The position numbers were made by a program, and so were the translations under genes. 64,000 nt of DNA from Nocardia amamiensis (GTDB taxonomy: Bacteria; Actinomycetota; Actinomycetes; Mycobacteriales; Mycobacteriaceae), in assembly GCF_015477605.1 (NCBI RefSeq), contig NZ_JADLQX010000004.1, positions 1 to 64,000 on the forward strand, written 5' to 3'. Each line of letters opens with the position of its first letter. The stretch's first letter is position 1. The notes under the pieces were generated by a model. That model saw only the letters and a program-made list of their open reading frames with translations, searched no databases and was not told where the DNA came from. Positions 8,323-17,237 of this stretch are shown here, one piece after another.

Positions 8323-9021
8323 GTGAAAAACGCAATCGATGTCGATGACGTCGTCAAGACCTATCCGGTCGCCGGAGGAGAGTTCGTCGCCGTCGACCAC
8401 ATCAGCCTGCAGATTCCCGAAGGTGAGTTCGTCGCGATCGTCGGACGCTCGGGCAGCGGGAAGACCACCCTGCTGAACATGCTCGCGGGCATCGACCGAA
8501 CCACCTCGGGCACGATCCGGGCCGCGGGCGCAGACCTGGGCTCACTGTCGGAATCCGGCCTGGCCGCCTGGCGAGGTGCCAATGTCGGGCTGGTATTCCA
8601 GTTCTTCCAGCTGCTGCCGACGCTGACGGTCGCCGAAAACGTCATGCTAGCCATGGATTTCGTCAAGAAGATCCCCGTCACGGAACGGCAAGATCGTGCC
8701 CGCACGCTGCTGGAACGAGTCGGCATCGGCGCTCGAGCCGACAAGCTGCCCGCCACCCTGTCGGGCGGCCAGCAACAACGTGCTGCGATCGCACGGGCGC
8801 TGGCCAACGATCCGCCGCTCATACTGGCCGACGAGCCGACCGGAAACCTGGACTCGCACACCGCCGACGCGGTGCTCGATTTGTTCGTGGAGCTGAACTC
8901 CGAGGGGCGCACCATCATCGTGGTCACCCACGAACGCGACATCCGTTCGGTCGCCGGCCGCCAGGTGACGCTGCAGGACGGGCGCATCGTGACCGATGAA
9001 GACGCGGTGGTGCGATCATGA
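8323..9021 (+). CDS. ABC transporter ATP-binding protein, MacB/LolD type
   Basis: A 232-residue ATPase with Walker A GRSGSGKTT, signature LSGGQQQR, Walker B LILADEPTGNLDS and the switch His in VVTHERD, all typical of the MacB/LolD/FtsE-like class that drives FtsX-type permeases. I chose the GTG at 8323, with GGGAG about 8 bases upstream; the open frame extends further left but over non-homologous sequence. Its last bases overlap the permease start (ATGA), so the two are translationally coupled. The pair should form an exporter or mechanotransmission complex; the cargo is unknown. Confidence 0.92.
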   Translation: MKNAIDVDDVVKTYPVAGGEFVAVDHISLQIPEGEFVAIVGRSGSGKTTLLNMLAGIDRTTSGTIRAAGADLGSLSESGLAAWRGANVGLVFQFFQLLPTLTVAENVMLAMDFVKKIPVTERQDRARTLLERVGIGARADKLPATLSGGQQQRAAIARALANDPPLILADEPTGNLDSHTADAVLDLFVELNSEGRTIIVVTHERDIRSVAGRQVTLQDGRIVTDEDAVVRS

Positions 9022-11492
9022 CGAATCTGATGGCCGTGAAGGTCCTGCGGGATCTGCGGGCCAATTGGTCGCGGCTGGCGTTGATGGTGGTCGCGATCAC
9101 AGTGAGCCTCATGGTTTTCGGTGGCGTGCTGGCCGGGTGGGCCACCACCGGCCGGGAAACCGGCGCCGCGTACATGAGCACCGAGCCCGCCTCGGCGACC
9201 ATCCTGTTCGACGAAGGTGTCGACCGCGCACAAATGGATGCTTACGTCCGGCAGGCGCGGACTCAGCCCGGCGTGATGGAGGCGGTCGGGCGTACCCAGT
9301 TCGACAGCGAGGTACTGGTCAACGACCAGTACCGGGAGATGCCCATGCAGATCTTCGTCGCCGCACCGGACGATCCGATGCGGATGGCGAAATTCTTCCC
9401 GCAACAAGGCGCATGGCCACCGGCGCCGGATGAGATCTACCTGGGCAGCGACTCGCTGAACATGCTCGGGGTCGCGGTCGGTGACACGATGACCCTGACG
9501 GTGCCGACCGGAGAACATCGCGCCGACGGCAGCGAGGCCGCCGGCGGAGCCACGGTCCGGCTGCGGGTCACCGACACTGTCTACGATCCCAGCCTGTCTC
9601 CGTCTCCGCAGGAACAGCGCGGTCGCGGCTACGTTTCCTCGGCCGTACTGCCGGACAAGCCGATGCTGTTCGACCAGCTGAAGATCGTCGTCGCGGATCC
9701 GGGACAGACCGAACCCAGCCGCGACCGCACTGCGATCATCGCCGTGGCCAGCAAGGTCGCCACCGCATTGCGCGACCAGGGCGTGGCGATACGTGAGGTG
9801 CAGGTTCCGCCGCCGTATGCCCACCCGCACCAGTGGCAAGCCGATTCGCTGTTGCTTTCCCTGCTTGCCGGCGGCGCCGCGGCGTTGATGCTCAGCGCCA
9901 TCCTCGTCGCGAATATGCTCAACAACCTCTTCACCCAGCAGATCCCGCAAATCGGCATCATGAAGGCGATCGGCGCGGGAACCGGCCGAATCGCCCGCGC
10001 GTATCTCGTCATGATTCTGCTGGTGGCCGCGGTCGCGACGATCATCGCGCTGCCGATTTCGGCCTGGGTCGGCAGGCTGCTGGTCTCCTCGCTGCTCGGC
10101 ATCGAAGCCGCGAGCCTCGCCGCTCCAGCATGGACCTATCTGGTGATCATCGCGGCAGGACTGGGTCTGCCGACATTGATCTCGTTGATCCCTTTGGTCA
10201 AGGCCAGCCGGATCACCGTCCGCGCCGCGATCGACCACCATGGCGGCACCGCTCGGACCAGCGCCGCGGCGGGCTTGATGACTCGGCTCGGCCGCATCCG
10301 TCGTCTGGACCGCGGTCTGATCATGGCGCTGCGCAACACGATTCGGCGCCCCGCCCGGTTCGCGCTCTCGGTCGGACTGCTCGCGGCCGCGGGCATCGTC
10401 TTCGTCGCCGGCATGTCCTCGAGTGCCGGAGTGGACGCGGTGACCGAGGAACAGCAAGCGCAGCGCAAGTGGGACGTCGAGATCCAGCTCGACGAAGGCT
10501 ATTCCATGGATCGGCTGCGCAACCTGCTCCAGCCGGTGCCCGGCATAACCAAGCTCGAGGGACTGGGCGGCGCCCAGACCGGCGTCGCCGGTCCAGGGGC
10601 GGTACCGCTGACAAAGACCTATCCCGACCAGGGGCACGGCAGCGTAGCGGTGCGTGTCGTGCCCGCCGACGCGACCCTGCTCACCATCCCGACGAAGATG
10701 CTCGAAGGTCGTTGGCTACAGCCCGGGGAAACCGGCGGCGTGGTGCTCAACCAGATCACACGTAAGAACACGCTGCCGGATGTCGGCGCAGGAGACACCA
10801 TTCAGCTGTCGGTCGGCGGCAAGTTCACCAGCTGGCAAGTCGTCGGCGTCGCCGAGGAAACCGGGCACGGCAGCGGCGTGTACACAACGCCCGAAGGCTT
10901 CGCCACGGCTCTCGGCAAGCCGCAGCAGGTCAACCTGTTGCGCATCGCTACCGACCGACACGACGAGGACACCCGCGGCGCCGTTGCCCGTGCGGCAGGG
11001 GAGGCTCTGTCGAATGCGGGTATCGCGGTGAAAGCGTCCCAATCGGTCAGCGCGGCCAACAAGTCCACCGCGGGGCACATGGGCCCGTTGGTGACGATCA
11101 TCATGGCCATCGCCATCGCGATGGGCATCGTGGGCACGATCGGCCTGGCTTCCACCATGAGTGCCAACATCCTGGACCGAATCCGCGAATTCGGTGTAAT
11201 GCATGCCATTGGCGCTCAACCACGGACGGTCCGTCGCATCGTGGTGGCCGAGGGCATCTTCCTCGCCTTGGCCAGTTGCCTGGTGGCAGCACTCCCCGCG
11301 CTCGGCCTGACCGCACTACTGGGCAATGGACTGGGGACGCTGTTCTTCTCCGCTCCGCTGCCCTTCCGGATCTCGCTGCCCGCCGTGCTCATCTGGACGC
11401 TACTCGCGATCCTCGGTGCCGCGCTGGCAACCGAAGCGGCCGCGTCACGCGCTTCCCGCGTGACGGTCCGCGAGGCACTCGCCTACCTGTGA
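9018..11492 (+). CDS. ABC transporter permease with two FtsX domains
   Basis: An 824-residue permease. An N-terminal transmembrane helix (LALMVVAITVSLMVFGGVLAG) leads to a large extracytoplasmic domain. A three-helix FtsX module follows at about residues 280-400 with NMLNNLFTQQIPQIGIMKAIG, then a second half with another extracellular region and a C-terminal FtsX module (about 690-820, IREFGVMHAIGAQPRTVRR). Such double-FtsX permeases pair with a single MacB-type ATPase. It overlaps the ATPase gene by 4 bases. A TetR gene of the same family as the broken one upstream lies convergently at the 3' end. Confidence 0.9.
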   Translation: MTNLMAVKVLRDLRANWSRLALMVVAITVSLMVFGGVLAGWATTGRETGAAYMSTEPASATILFDEGVDRAQMDAYVRQARTQPGVMEAVGRTQFDSEVLVNDQYREMPMQIFVAAPDDPMRMAKFFPQQGAWPPAPDEIYLGSDSLNMLGVAVGDTMTLTVPTGEHRADGSEAAGGATVRLRVTDTVYDPSLSPSPQEQRGRGYVSSAVLPDKPMLFDQLKIVVADPGQTEPSRDRTAIIAVASKVATALRDQGVAIREVQVPPPYAHPHQWQADSLLLSLLAGGAAALMLSAILVANMLNNLFTQQIPQIGIMKAIGAGTGRIARAYLVMILLVAAVATIIALPISAWVGRLLVSSLLGIEAASLAAPAWTYLVIIAAGLGLPTLISLIPLVKASRITVRAAIDHHGGTARTSAAAGLMTRLGRIRRLDRGLIMALRNTIRRPARFALSVGLLAAAGIVFVAGMSSSAGVDAVTEEQQAQRKWDVEIQLDEGYSMDRLRNLLQPVPGITKLEGLGGAQTGVAGPGAVPLTKTYPDQGHGSVAVRVVPADATLLTIPTKMLEGRWLQPGETGGVVLNQITRKNTLPDVGAGDTIQLSVGGKFTSWQVVGVAEETGHGSGVYTTPEGFATALGKPQQVNLLRIATDRHDEDTRGAVARAAGEALSNAGIAVKASQSVSAANKSTAGHMGPLVTIIMAIAIAMGIVGTIGLASTMSANILDRIREFGVMHAIGAQPRTVRRIVVAEGIFLALASCLVAALPALGLTALLGNGLGTLFFSAPLPFRISLPAVLIWTLLAILGAALATEAAASRASRVTVREALAYL

Positions 11493-11536
11493 GACACGAC
11501 GTCATGATTTCGACACATTGTGCGCCGACTGGTCGA

Positions 11537-12112
11537 CTAGTCGTCGTCCTGTGGCCGCAGACCGGCCCGGGTGACCCTGACCAGTCGGCGCACGGCGGCC
11601 TTCGACCGCAGCGTATGTGCTGCCGCCAGCGCCGACAGGCAGTACCGCGCCAGTTCGTCGAGGGGGACATCGATGCGCACCACACCTGCGCCGGCCCCCT
11701 CTGCCAGCAGATTGCGCACCATTTCGTGCAAGTGGCGCTCGGCGTGCTCCGCATGGCCGCCCTGGTGCAGCAGCGGTGCGAGTTCACCCGCGTGGTGCTC
11801 GTAGTCGATCAGAGCGTAGGTCGTCAGTACCCGTTCGATCCGCTGCTCGATATCGCCTCCGCGCTCGACGATTTCGGCCAGTTGGCCCAGATGCGCAACG
11901 ATCCGGCGCTCGTGCCACGCCGAGAGAATCGACTCCACGTCGGGAAAATACTTGTAGAGCGTCGCGCGTCCGATCCCCGTCGCCTCGGCGATCTGAGTCA
12001 TGGTCACCGAGGCAAGACCATGCTCGGCGACAAGCGCGGCGGTCGTGTCCAGCAGGGCATCCCGCACTGCTTGCCGGTGCGCGGTGATGGTGTCATTCCA
12101 CAGCTTGGGCAC
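11537..12112 (-). CDS. TetR-family regulator, probable controller of the ABC operon
   Basis: A 191-residue TetR protein with a textbook DNA-binding domain: ALLDTTAALVAEHGLASVTMTQIAEATGIGRATLYKYFPDVESIL at about residues 17-61. The start is a GTG preceded 6 bases away by TATACT, so transcript and translation start appear to coincide (leaderless). It converges on the ABC permease. Its N-terminus is nearly the same as the broken TetR at 7817-7948 on the other side of the ABC genes, which points to a regulator duplication around the operon. Confidence 0.88.
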   Translation of the reverse strand: MPKLWNDTITAHRQAVRDALLDTTAALVAEHGLASVTMTQIAEATGIGRATLYKYFPDVESILSAWHERRIVAHLGQLAEIVERGGDIEQRIERVLTTYALIDYEHHAGELAPLLHQGGHAEHAERHLHEMVRNLLAEGAGAGVVRIDVPLDELARYCLSALAAAHTLRSKAAVRRLVRVTRAGLRPQDDD

Positions 12113-12118
12113 CAGCGA

Positions 12119-12124
12119 AGTATA
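12119..12124 (-). promoter_or_regulatory. Extended -10 box giving a leaderless TetR transcript
   Basis: TATACT on the minus strand lies 6 bases upstream of the GTG start at 12112. This spacing puts the transcript start at or next to the start codon, as is common in actinobacteria. The equivalent box upstream of the broken TetR at 7948 is TATAAT. Confidence 0.5.
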
Positions 12125-12340
12125 TCGAGGTCACGCGATAGCTCCTGCCTGCGCAAACCGATGCCTCCCGGCTATGGGACGAGAACTTAAGTGACGGCGC
12201 GTCGGGACAGTAACGCTACGCCGGTGATCGAGACAACTGGCCAGCGCCCGACGGTGTGATAGGGAGTGGCATGCCACATCGCCGCGTGGTCCAATGAGAA
12301 CCGGCCGGGAACAACCCCGCGCACTCGGCAGGGGGCTTCC

Positions 12341-13330
12341 GTGGGCTTGACGAAAAACGCGCAAGAAGTACTGGCGGCGGTGCCGCCACGTCCCCCGCGA
12401 CGCGAGCTCTCGGTCGATCAGAACCGTGCCGGGATGCAGGTACTGGTGTCGAATTTCGGCGCAGCCGAACGTGCTCCAGGTATTGATGTCCGAAATCTGG
12501 TGGTCCCGCCGAGCCGTGAGCGCGCCACGGTGAGCGTGCGCCTCTATCGGCCATCCACCCGGGACCAGCTGGCCTGCTTGGTATACGCGCACGGGGGTGG
12601 CTGGACGATCGGTGATGTGAACACCCACGACTGGATCTGCCATACGATTGCGGCGTACGCGAAGTGCGCTGTCGCATCGGTAGATTATCGCCGGGCACCG
12701 GAACACCGATTCCCCCTCCCGCTCGATGACGTGTGCACAGCCGTCGATTGGGCATGCTCCCCGGCCGCAGCCGAATACGGCATCGATCCAGACCGAGTCG
12801 CGGTCGGCGGCGACAGCGCAGGCGGAAACCTGGCCACCGCCAGCTGTCTTCGGCTCCGGGGATCCGGCATCACGATCGCCCACCAGTTACTGGTACTGCC
12901 TGTGGTGGACTCGTATCCATCTCAGTGGCCCAGTTACGCCGAGTACGCCGAAGGGTTCTCGATGACAGCGGCGGACATGATCTGGTACTTCGACCAGTAT
13001 CTCGGCCCGGGGTGGCCGGAACGCGACAACGCCCTGGTTGCGCCGTACCGCGAACCCGACCTGTCGAACCTCCCCCCTGCCACCATCATCACCGCCGAGT
13101 GCGACGTGCTCCGCGACGAAGGCGAGGCATACGCACAGCGGCTCGCCGCCGCAGGCGTCCCCGTCACCAAACGTTGTTTCGACGGCATGTTCCATCCGTT
13201 CCACCTGTTCTCCGGGGTCCTCGACGAGACCCGCGAACTCGTGGAGCTCCTCGCATCCGCAGTCCTGCGTGCTGTCGGATCACCCGGCAGCCAGAACCCG
13301 GAAGACGGCGACCACCCCTTGGGCTCGTGA
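12341..13330 (+). CDS. Alpha/beta hydrolase, hormone-sensitive-lipase family
   Basis: A 329-residue esterase/lipase of the HSL (GDXG) family. The oxyanion motif HGGGW, the nucleophile elbow GDSAGGN, the acidic residue in AECDVLRDEG and the His in GMFHPFH make a complete catalytic triad. RRAPEHRFP is the usual family loop. No signal peptide is visible, so it is probably cytosolic. I chose the GTG at 12341; the open frame extends 25 codons upstream. It diverges from the TetR gene at 11537-12112, which may regulate it as well. The natural ester is unknown; HSL-family enzymes act on short acyl esters or lipid esters. Confidence 0.88.
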   Translation: MGLTKNAQEVLAAVPPRPPRRELSVDQNRAGMQVLVSNFGAAERAPGIDVRNLVVPPSRERATVSVRLYRPSTRDQLACLVYAHGGGWTIGDVNTHDWICHTIAAYAKCAVASVDYRRAPEHRFPLPLDDVCTAVDWACSPAAAEYGIDPDRVAVGGDSAGGNLATASCLRLRGSGITIAHQLLVLPVVDSYPSQWPSYAEYAEGFSMTAADMIWYFDQYLGPGWPERDNALVAPYREPDLSNLPPATIITAECDVLRDEGEAYAQRLAAAGVPVTKRCFDGMFHPFHLFSGVLDETRELVELLASAVLRAVGSPGSQNPEDGDHPLGS

Positions 13331-13464
13331 CCAGCGCTACGCTGACTGCGCGCCCGGGAAGCGAGCGGGGGACATGTTGCCCAGACGAGCGATGCAGACA
13401 CGCATGTGCCGATATCACCGAGCAGCGCCGCACCGAGTAGCGGCTGTTCGCTAGTCTCCCCCGG

Positions 13465-13920
13465 GGCGGGTCATCGAAGGCCTGTGGCCGGATCGCCCAC
13501 TCGACGAGCTGACGGCCACCGAGATCCAACAGCTGGTGCAGGCACACCGCGCGCAGGCGGTGGTGCGGTCGAATTCCTGGTGCGGCGTGGTGGCGAGAAG
13601 GCGACCGATCGTGTACTGCGCTCGCGCGGCGGGCGGCCGATCTCGCGCCGCCGGTACGACACGCTCTCGGCGCGCATCTGCCGTGGACCGCGGCCCTCAG
13701 GGCGAGTGCGCAGTGGATCCGGCACACCACGCTGACGTGGGTCGAACGCGAGTTCGGAGTCGCCGTCGCCCCTGCCTGCGCCGGGCGCACCGACCGCACC
13801 TCGAGTCACAGTTCGGCCACCTTCACCTACGTCCGCGCGGCACTGGTCGAGCTGGCGGAAGCGGTCTCCGTGCTCACCGGCGAGGCCCACCCGCTCATGC
13901 AGAGCAATCGACAGGTCCCG
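13465..13920 (+). pseudogene. Decayed tyrosine recombinase (phage-type integrase)
   Basis: Three frames carry successive pieces of one actinobacterial integrase. VIEGLWPDRPLDELTATEIQ is the N-terminal SAM-like part. RRGGEKATDR and GRPISRRRYDTL come from the catalytic domain. After another shift come AHLPWTAAL, WIRHTTLTWVEREFG and LTGEAHPLM, including the RHTTLTW active-site Arg-His region. The middle of the gene is deleted and there are at least two frameshifts. The final frame has lost its stop and stays open into the STAS gene. It marks an old integration or genomic-island edge. Confidence 0.75.
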
Positions 13921-14025
13921 ACGGCGCCGCCGCCGTCCAGGCAGGCCGGTCGGCGAACAAGGTATGGTCAGCCGTATGAACACTCAAATGTTGCGAATCT
14001 GCCGCGATTTGTGTGTTGTGAAGGG

Positions 14026-14406
14026 GTGACCAACACTTCCGGAGACGCGTATCCCCTCGCGGACACGATGACCACCACGGTCGCGGCGCACGACGGCGCG
14101 ACGGTGCTGACGGTGGCCGGGGAGGTCGATCTGGCGACAGCCCCCGCCCTGGAGAACGCGATCGAGGCCATTCTCAGTGGGAAGCCCGCGGCCCTGATCA
14201 TCGACCTCACCGCGGTCAGCTTCCTCGCCTCGGCGGGCATGGCGACGCTCGTCGCCGCCCATCAACGTGCGGGCACGACGACCGCGATCGCCGTGGTCGC
14301 CGAAGGCCCGGCGACCAGCCGCCAGCTGAAGATGACCAGCCTGGATCAGGTGTTCGCGCTACATTCCACACTGGACGCCGCGCTCGAGGCGCTGCGACCG
14401 AGCTGA
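14026..14406 (+). CDS. STAS-domain protein, anti-sigma-factor antagonist type
   Basis: A 126-residue STAS domain with the typical pattern ATVLTVAGEVDLATAPALE, then ALIIDLTAVSFLASAGMATL. The Ser in FLASAGM is the position phosphorylated by anti-sigma kinases in SpoIIAA/RsbV-like proteins, so partner switching is likely. The start is uncertain: I chose the GTG at 14026; an ATG at 14068 and an upstream GTG at 14011 are also in frame. The frame is continuous with the dead integrase upstream. No kinase or sigma factor gene is adjacent. Confidence 0.82.
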   Translation: MTNTSGDAYPLADTMTTTVAAHDGATVLTVAGEVDLATAPALENAIEAILSGKPAALIIDLTAVSFLASAGMATLVAAHQRAGTTTAIAVVAEGPATSRQLKMTSLDQVFALHSTLDAALEALRPS

Positions 14407-14411
14407 CCAGG

Positions 14412-14450
14412 ACCGTCGCCGCCGTCGCACCCGGCGACGGCGGCGACGGT
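14412..14450. terminator. Perfect 17-base hairpin between convergent genes
   Basis: The left arm 14412-14428 pairs without mismatch with 14434-14450 over a 5-base loop. It fills nearly all of the gap between the STAS gene stop (14406) and the minus-strand oxidoreductase stop (14454). There is no U tract, so it is probably an actinobacterial I-shaped bidirectional terminator. Confidence 0.65.
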
Positions 14451-14453
14451 GGT

Positions 14454-15491
14454 TCACACCAGTTCGCGCAGTTGTTCGATCAGCTTGACCCGCTCGGCGG
14501 GGGTCGCCGCCATCGGGACGACATTCAAGACCGTGACGCCCGCCTCCCGGAAGGCCGCCACCCGCTCCTTGACGTAGCCCGCCGGACCGACCAGGGAGAT
14601 GTCCCGCGCCAGCGCGTCCGGGACGGCCTTCGCCGCGGCCTCCTTCTCACCGGCCAGGTACAGCTCCTGGATGCGGTCGGCCTCGGCCCCGTAGCCGTAC
14701 TTCGTGGCCAAGGCGTGGTAGAAGTTCTTGCCTTTGGCGCCCATGCCGCCGATGTACAGCGCCAGGTGCGGCTTCACGAATTCCAGCAGCGGTTCGACGT
14801 TGTCTCCGATGGCCAGCGCCGGACCGGCGAACACGTCGAGGTCGCCGAGGGCGGGGTCACGCTTGGCGAGGCCCGCGTCGAGCGAATCGCCCCACACCTC
14901 CCGCGCCTTCTCCGGCAGGAAGAAGATCGGCTGCCAGCCCTCGGCGATCTCGGCCGCCAGCTCCACGTTCTTCGGCCCGAGCGCGGCCAGCAGCACCGGA
15001 ATACGGTCGCGGACCGGGTGATTGATCAGCTTGAGCGGCTTGCCCAGACCGGTTCCCTGCCCGGCCGGCAGCGGGATTTGATAGTGCTTGCCCTGGTATT
15101 CCAGGCGCTCGCGCCGCCACACCTTCCGGCAGATCTCCACCAGCTCCTTGGTACGGCCGATCGGCGCGTCGTAGGGCACGCCGTGGAAGCCCTCGATCAC
15201 CTGCGGGCCCGACGCGCCCAGGCCGAGCAGGAAGCGGCCGTCGGAGACGAAGTCCAGGCCCGCCGCGGTCATCGCGGTCAGGCTCGGGGTGCGCGTATAG
15301 ATCTGCAGGATGCCCGAGGCCAGCTCCAGACGCGTCGTCTTGGCCGCCAGGTAGCCGAGCGCGCTCACCGCGTCGAACGAGTACGCCTCGGGGACGAACA
15401 CGATGTCCAGCCCCGCCCGCTCGAGGTCGGCGACTTCGTCCGCCGCCTCCTTGAAGCCCCCCGAGTAGTTGATGCTCAATCCGATCCGCAT
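14454..15491 (-). CDS. LLM-class F420-dependent oxidoreductase
   Basis: A 345-residue member of the luciferase-like monooxygenase superfamily, F420-dependent branch. It starts MRIGLSINYSGG and has the conserved strands LDIVFVPEAYSFDAVSALGYLA, LELASGILQIYTRTPSLTAM, and RFLLGLGASGPQVIEGFHG, which line the F420 site. C-terminal TPAERVKLIEQL is also typical. It probably reduces or oxidises a small organic substrate with F420H2. I chose the ATG at 15491; an in-frame ATG at 15503 would add four residues. Substrate unknown. It diverges from the cyclodeaminase-family gene. Confidence 0.88.
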   Translation of the reverse strand: MRIGLSINYSGGFKEAADEVADLERAGLDIVFVPEAYSFDAVSALGYLAAKTTRLELASGILQIYTRTPSLTAMTAAGLDFVSDGRFLLGLGASGPQVIEGFHGVPYDAPIGRTKELVEICRKVWRRERLEYQGKHYQIPLPAGQGTGLGKPLKLINHPVRDRIPVLLAALGPKNVELAAEIAEGWQPIFFLPEKAREVWGDSLDAGLAKRDPALGDLDVFAGPALAIGDNVEPLLEFVKPHLALYIGGMGAKGKNFYHALATKYGYGAEADRIQELYLAGEKEAAAKAVPDALARDISLVGPAGYVKERVAAFREAGVTVLNVVPMAATPAERVKLIEQLRELV

Positions 15492-15643
15492 AGCACTCAA
15501 CATAACGGCGACTATGCACAGCCCGCGCACCGGCCAGGCAAGAACGCCCCGTCGGGGCGTGGTCGCGGCCGTATTCGCGGATGCGACGAGGTAGCGTCTA
15601 CCCGTAGTCCCACTCTCGCCGTAGAACGAAAGGCAACATCCCC

Positions 15644-16303
15644 GTGTCGCAGCCCAGCACGTCGTCCACGGACACTGCGCCGTCCTTCGGCGAGGCCACC
15701 CTCGCGCAGTACCTGAACGATCTGGCTGCCAAGATTCCGGCGCCGGGCGGCGGCGCGGTGGCCGCGCTGCACGCCGCACAGGCCGCCGCGCTGGTGGCGA
15801 TGGTGGCCCGCTACACCACCCGGGCCAAGGACGCGGACAACCGTCCCGTGGTCGACCGCATCATCGAGGCCGCCGACGCCGCCCGCGAGCGGGCTCTGGC
15901 GCTCGCCGACGCCGACGCCGCCGCGTTCACGGCGGTCGGCGCCGCCTACAAGCTGCCCAAAGACGCTCCGGATGAACGCGCCGCCCGCACCGCGGCGATC
16001 AACGCCGCGCTGATCGAAGCCGCGCGCGTCCCGGCCGCGGTCGTCGACGAGGCCGACGAGGTGCTGTCGCTGGCCGCGGAACTGTTCCCGATCGGAAACC
16101 CGAATGTGGTCACCGATATCGGCGCCGCCGCCGACGCCTGCCGTGCCGCCGCCGCCAGCTCGCAGCTCAACATCGAGATCAACGTGTCGGCACTGCCCGC
16201 GGCGGATGGCGACCGCTTCGCGCCCGTGCTGATCCGCATCGAAGAGCTGACCGCACGCGCCGACGCCCTGCACGCCGACGTCGTGCACGCGCTGCGCAAA
16301 TAA
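15644..16303 (+). CDS. Cyclodeaminase/cyclohydrolase-family protein (FTCD/FchA-like)
   Basis: A 219-residue, mostly helical, Ala-rich protein of the formiminotransferase-cyclodeaminase superfamily. The key mark is AKIPAPGGGAVAALHAAQAAALVAMVARYT near residues 30-60, the folate-binding glycine loop and first helices; LIEAARVPAAVVDEA and NPNVVTDIGAAADAC follow. Stand-alone members act as methenyl-tetrahydrofolate cyclohydrolase (FchA) or as formimino-THF cyclodeaminase. The start is GTG with GAAAGG upstream. A FolD paralogue lacking its catalytic Lys lies 3.4 kb away, so a cyclohydrolase role is worth testing. Confidence 0.85.
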   Translation: MSQPSTSSTDTAPSFGEATLAQYLNDLAAKIPAPGGGAVAALHAAQAAALVAMVARYTTRAKDADNRPVVDRIIEAADAARERALALADADAAAFTAVGAAYKLPKDAPDERAARTAAINAALIEAARVPAAVVDEADEVLSLAAELFPIGNPNVVTDIGAAADACRAAAASSQLNIEINVSALPAADGDRFAPVLIRIEELTARADALHADVVHALRK

Positions 16304-16316
16304 TTCCGCAGCGCGT

Positions 16317-17216
16317 TCAGGCGGGCGGGTTCCAGGCGAGCACGATCTTGCCGCGCACCCGGCCGGACTCGCTGATCCGATGCGCCTCAGCGATCTCCGC
16401 CAGCGGCAGGACCTGGTCGATCGTGGCACGAAGATGCCCGCGTTCGACCATGGTCGCGATCTCGCGCAGCGAGGCACCGGACGGTTCGACATAGAAGCGC
16501 TCGTAACGCGGGTCGGCCTCCGCGTCCGATCCCTGGGTGTCGATCAATCTGCCCCCGGGGCGCAATACGGCCGCGGAGCGGGAACCGTATTCGCCGCCGA
16601 CCAAATCCAGCACGATATCGACATCACGGACCGTGGTGGCGAAATCGACCGCGGTGTAGTCGATCACCTCATCGGCTCCGAGCCCGCGCAGATACGCGTG
16701 GTTGGCGGCGCGTGCGGTGCCGACCACGAATGCGCCGCGGTGTTTGGCGATCTGCACCGCTAGGTGCCCCACGCCGCCCGCGGCCGCGTGCACGAGCACA
16801 CGCTGCCCCGCACCGAGCCCGGCCAGCGCCTGCCAGGCGGTCAGCGCTGCCGTCGGCAGTGCCGCCGCATGCACAAAGTCGATGACCTTCGGCTTCAGTG
16901 CCAATGTATCAGCCTGCGCCACAACGTATTCCGCGTTACCGCCGCCGAACACCATGCCGTACACCGGATCGCCAACCGCGAAGCGGTCCACGCCGGGACC
17001 GAGTTCGTCCACGACACCCGACACGTCGAGCCCCAGAGTCAGCGGCGGATCACCCAGCCCGCCGATCAGCCCGGCGCGCACCTTCCAGTCGGCCGCGTTG
17101 ACGCTGGTCGCGGCGACCCGCACCAAGACCTCCCCGGGTCCGGGCTGCGGCCGATCGACCTCCACCACGTGAAGAACTTCCGGACCTCCGAACACATTCT
17201 GCGTGATTGCGAGCAT
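16317..17216 (-). CDS. NADP-dependent quinone oxidoreductase, MDR superfamily
   Basis: A 299-residue medium-chain dehydrogenase/reductase of the zinc-free quinone reductase type. Features are the N-terminal GroES-like fold (PGPGEVLVRVAATSVNAADWKVRAG), LGLDVSGVVDELG, and the nucleotide site VLVHAAAGGVGHLAVQIAK. The C-terminal PLAEIAEAHRISESGRVRGKIVL is a family signature. No zinc-binding cysteines are seen. The ATG is at 17216; longer frames cross the operator. It diverges from an HxlR regulator, a common arrangement for enzymes detoxifying quinones or aldehydes. Confidence 0.88.
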   Translation of the reverse strand: MLAITQNVFGGPEVLHVVEVDRPQPGPGEVLVRVAATSVNAADWKVRAGLIGGLGDPPLTLGLDVSGVVDELGPGVDRFAVGDPVYGMVFGGGNAEYVVAQADTLALKPKVIDFVHAAALPTAALTAWQALAGLGAGQRVLVHAAAGGVGHLAVQIAKHRGAFVVGTARAANHAYLRGLGADEVIDYTAVDFATTVRDVDIVLDLVGGEYGSRSAAVLRPGGRLIDTQGSDAEADPRYERFYVEPSGASLREIATMVERGHLRATIDQVLPLAEIAEAHRISESGRVRGKIVLAWNPPA

Positions 17217-17237
17217 GCGACGATTCTGCGAGAGCCT

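Noticed and set aside
8361..10637. A 758-residue minus-strand frame antisense to the ABC genes
   Set aside because: Shadow of the ATPase and permease, whose motifs are clear; the frame has no recognisable fold.
11500..11540. Imperfect palindrome around GTCGACTAG after the ABC permease
   Set aside because: Contains mismatches and overlaps the end of the convergent TetR gene; too weak to call a terminator.
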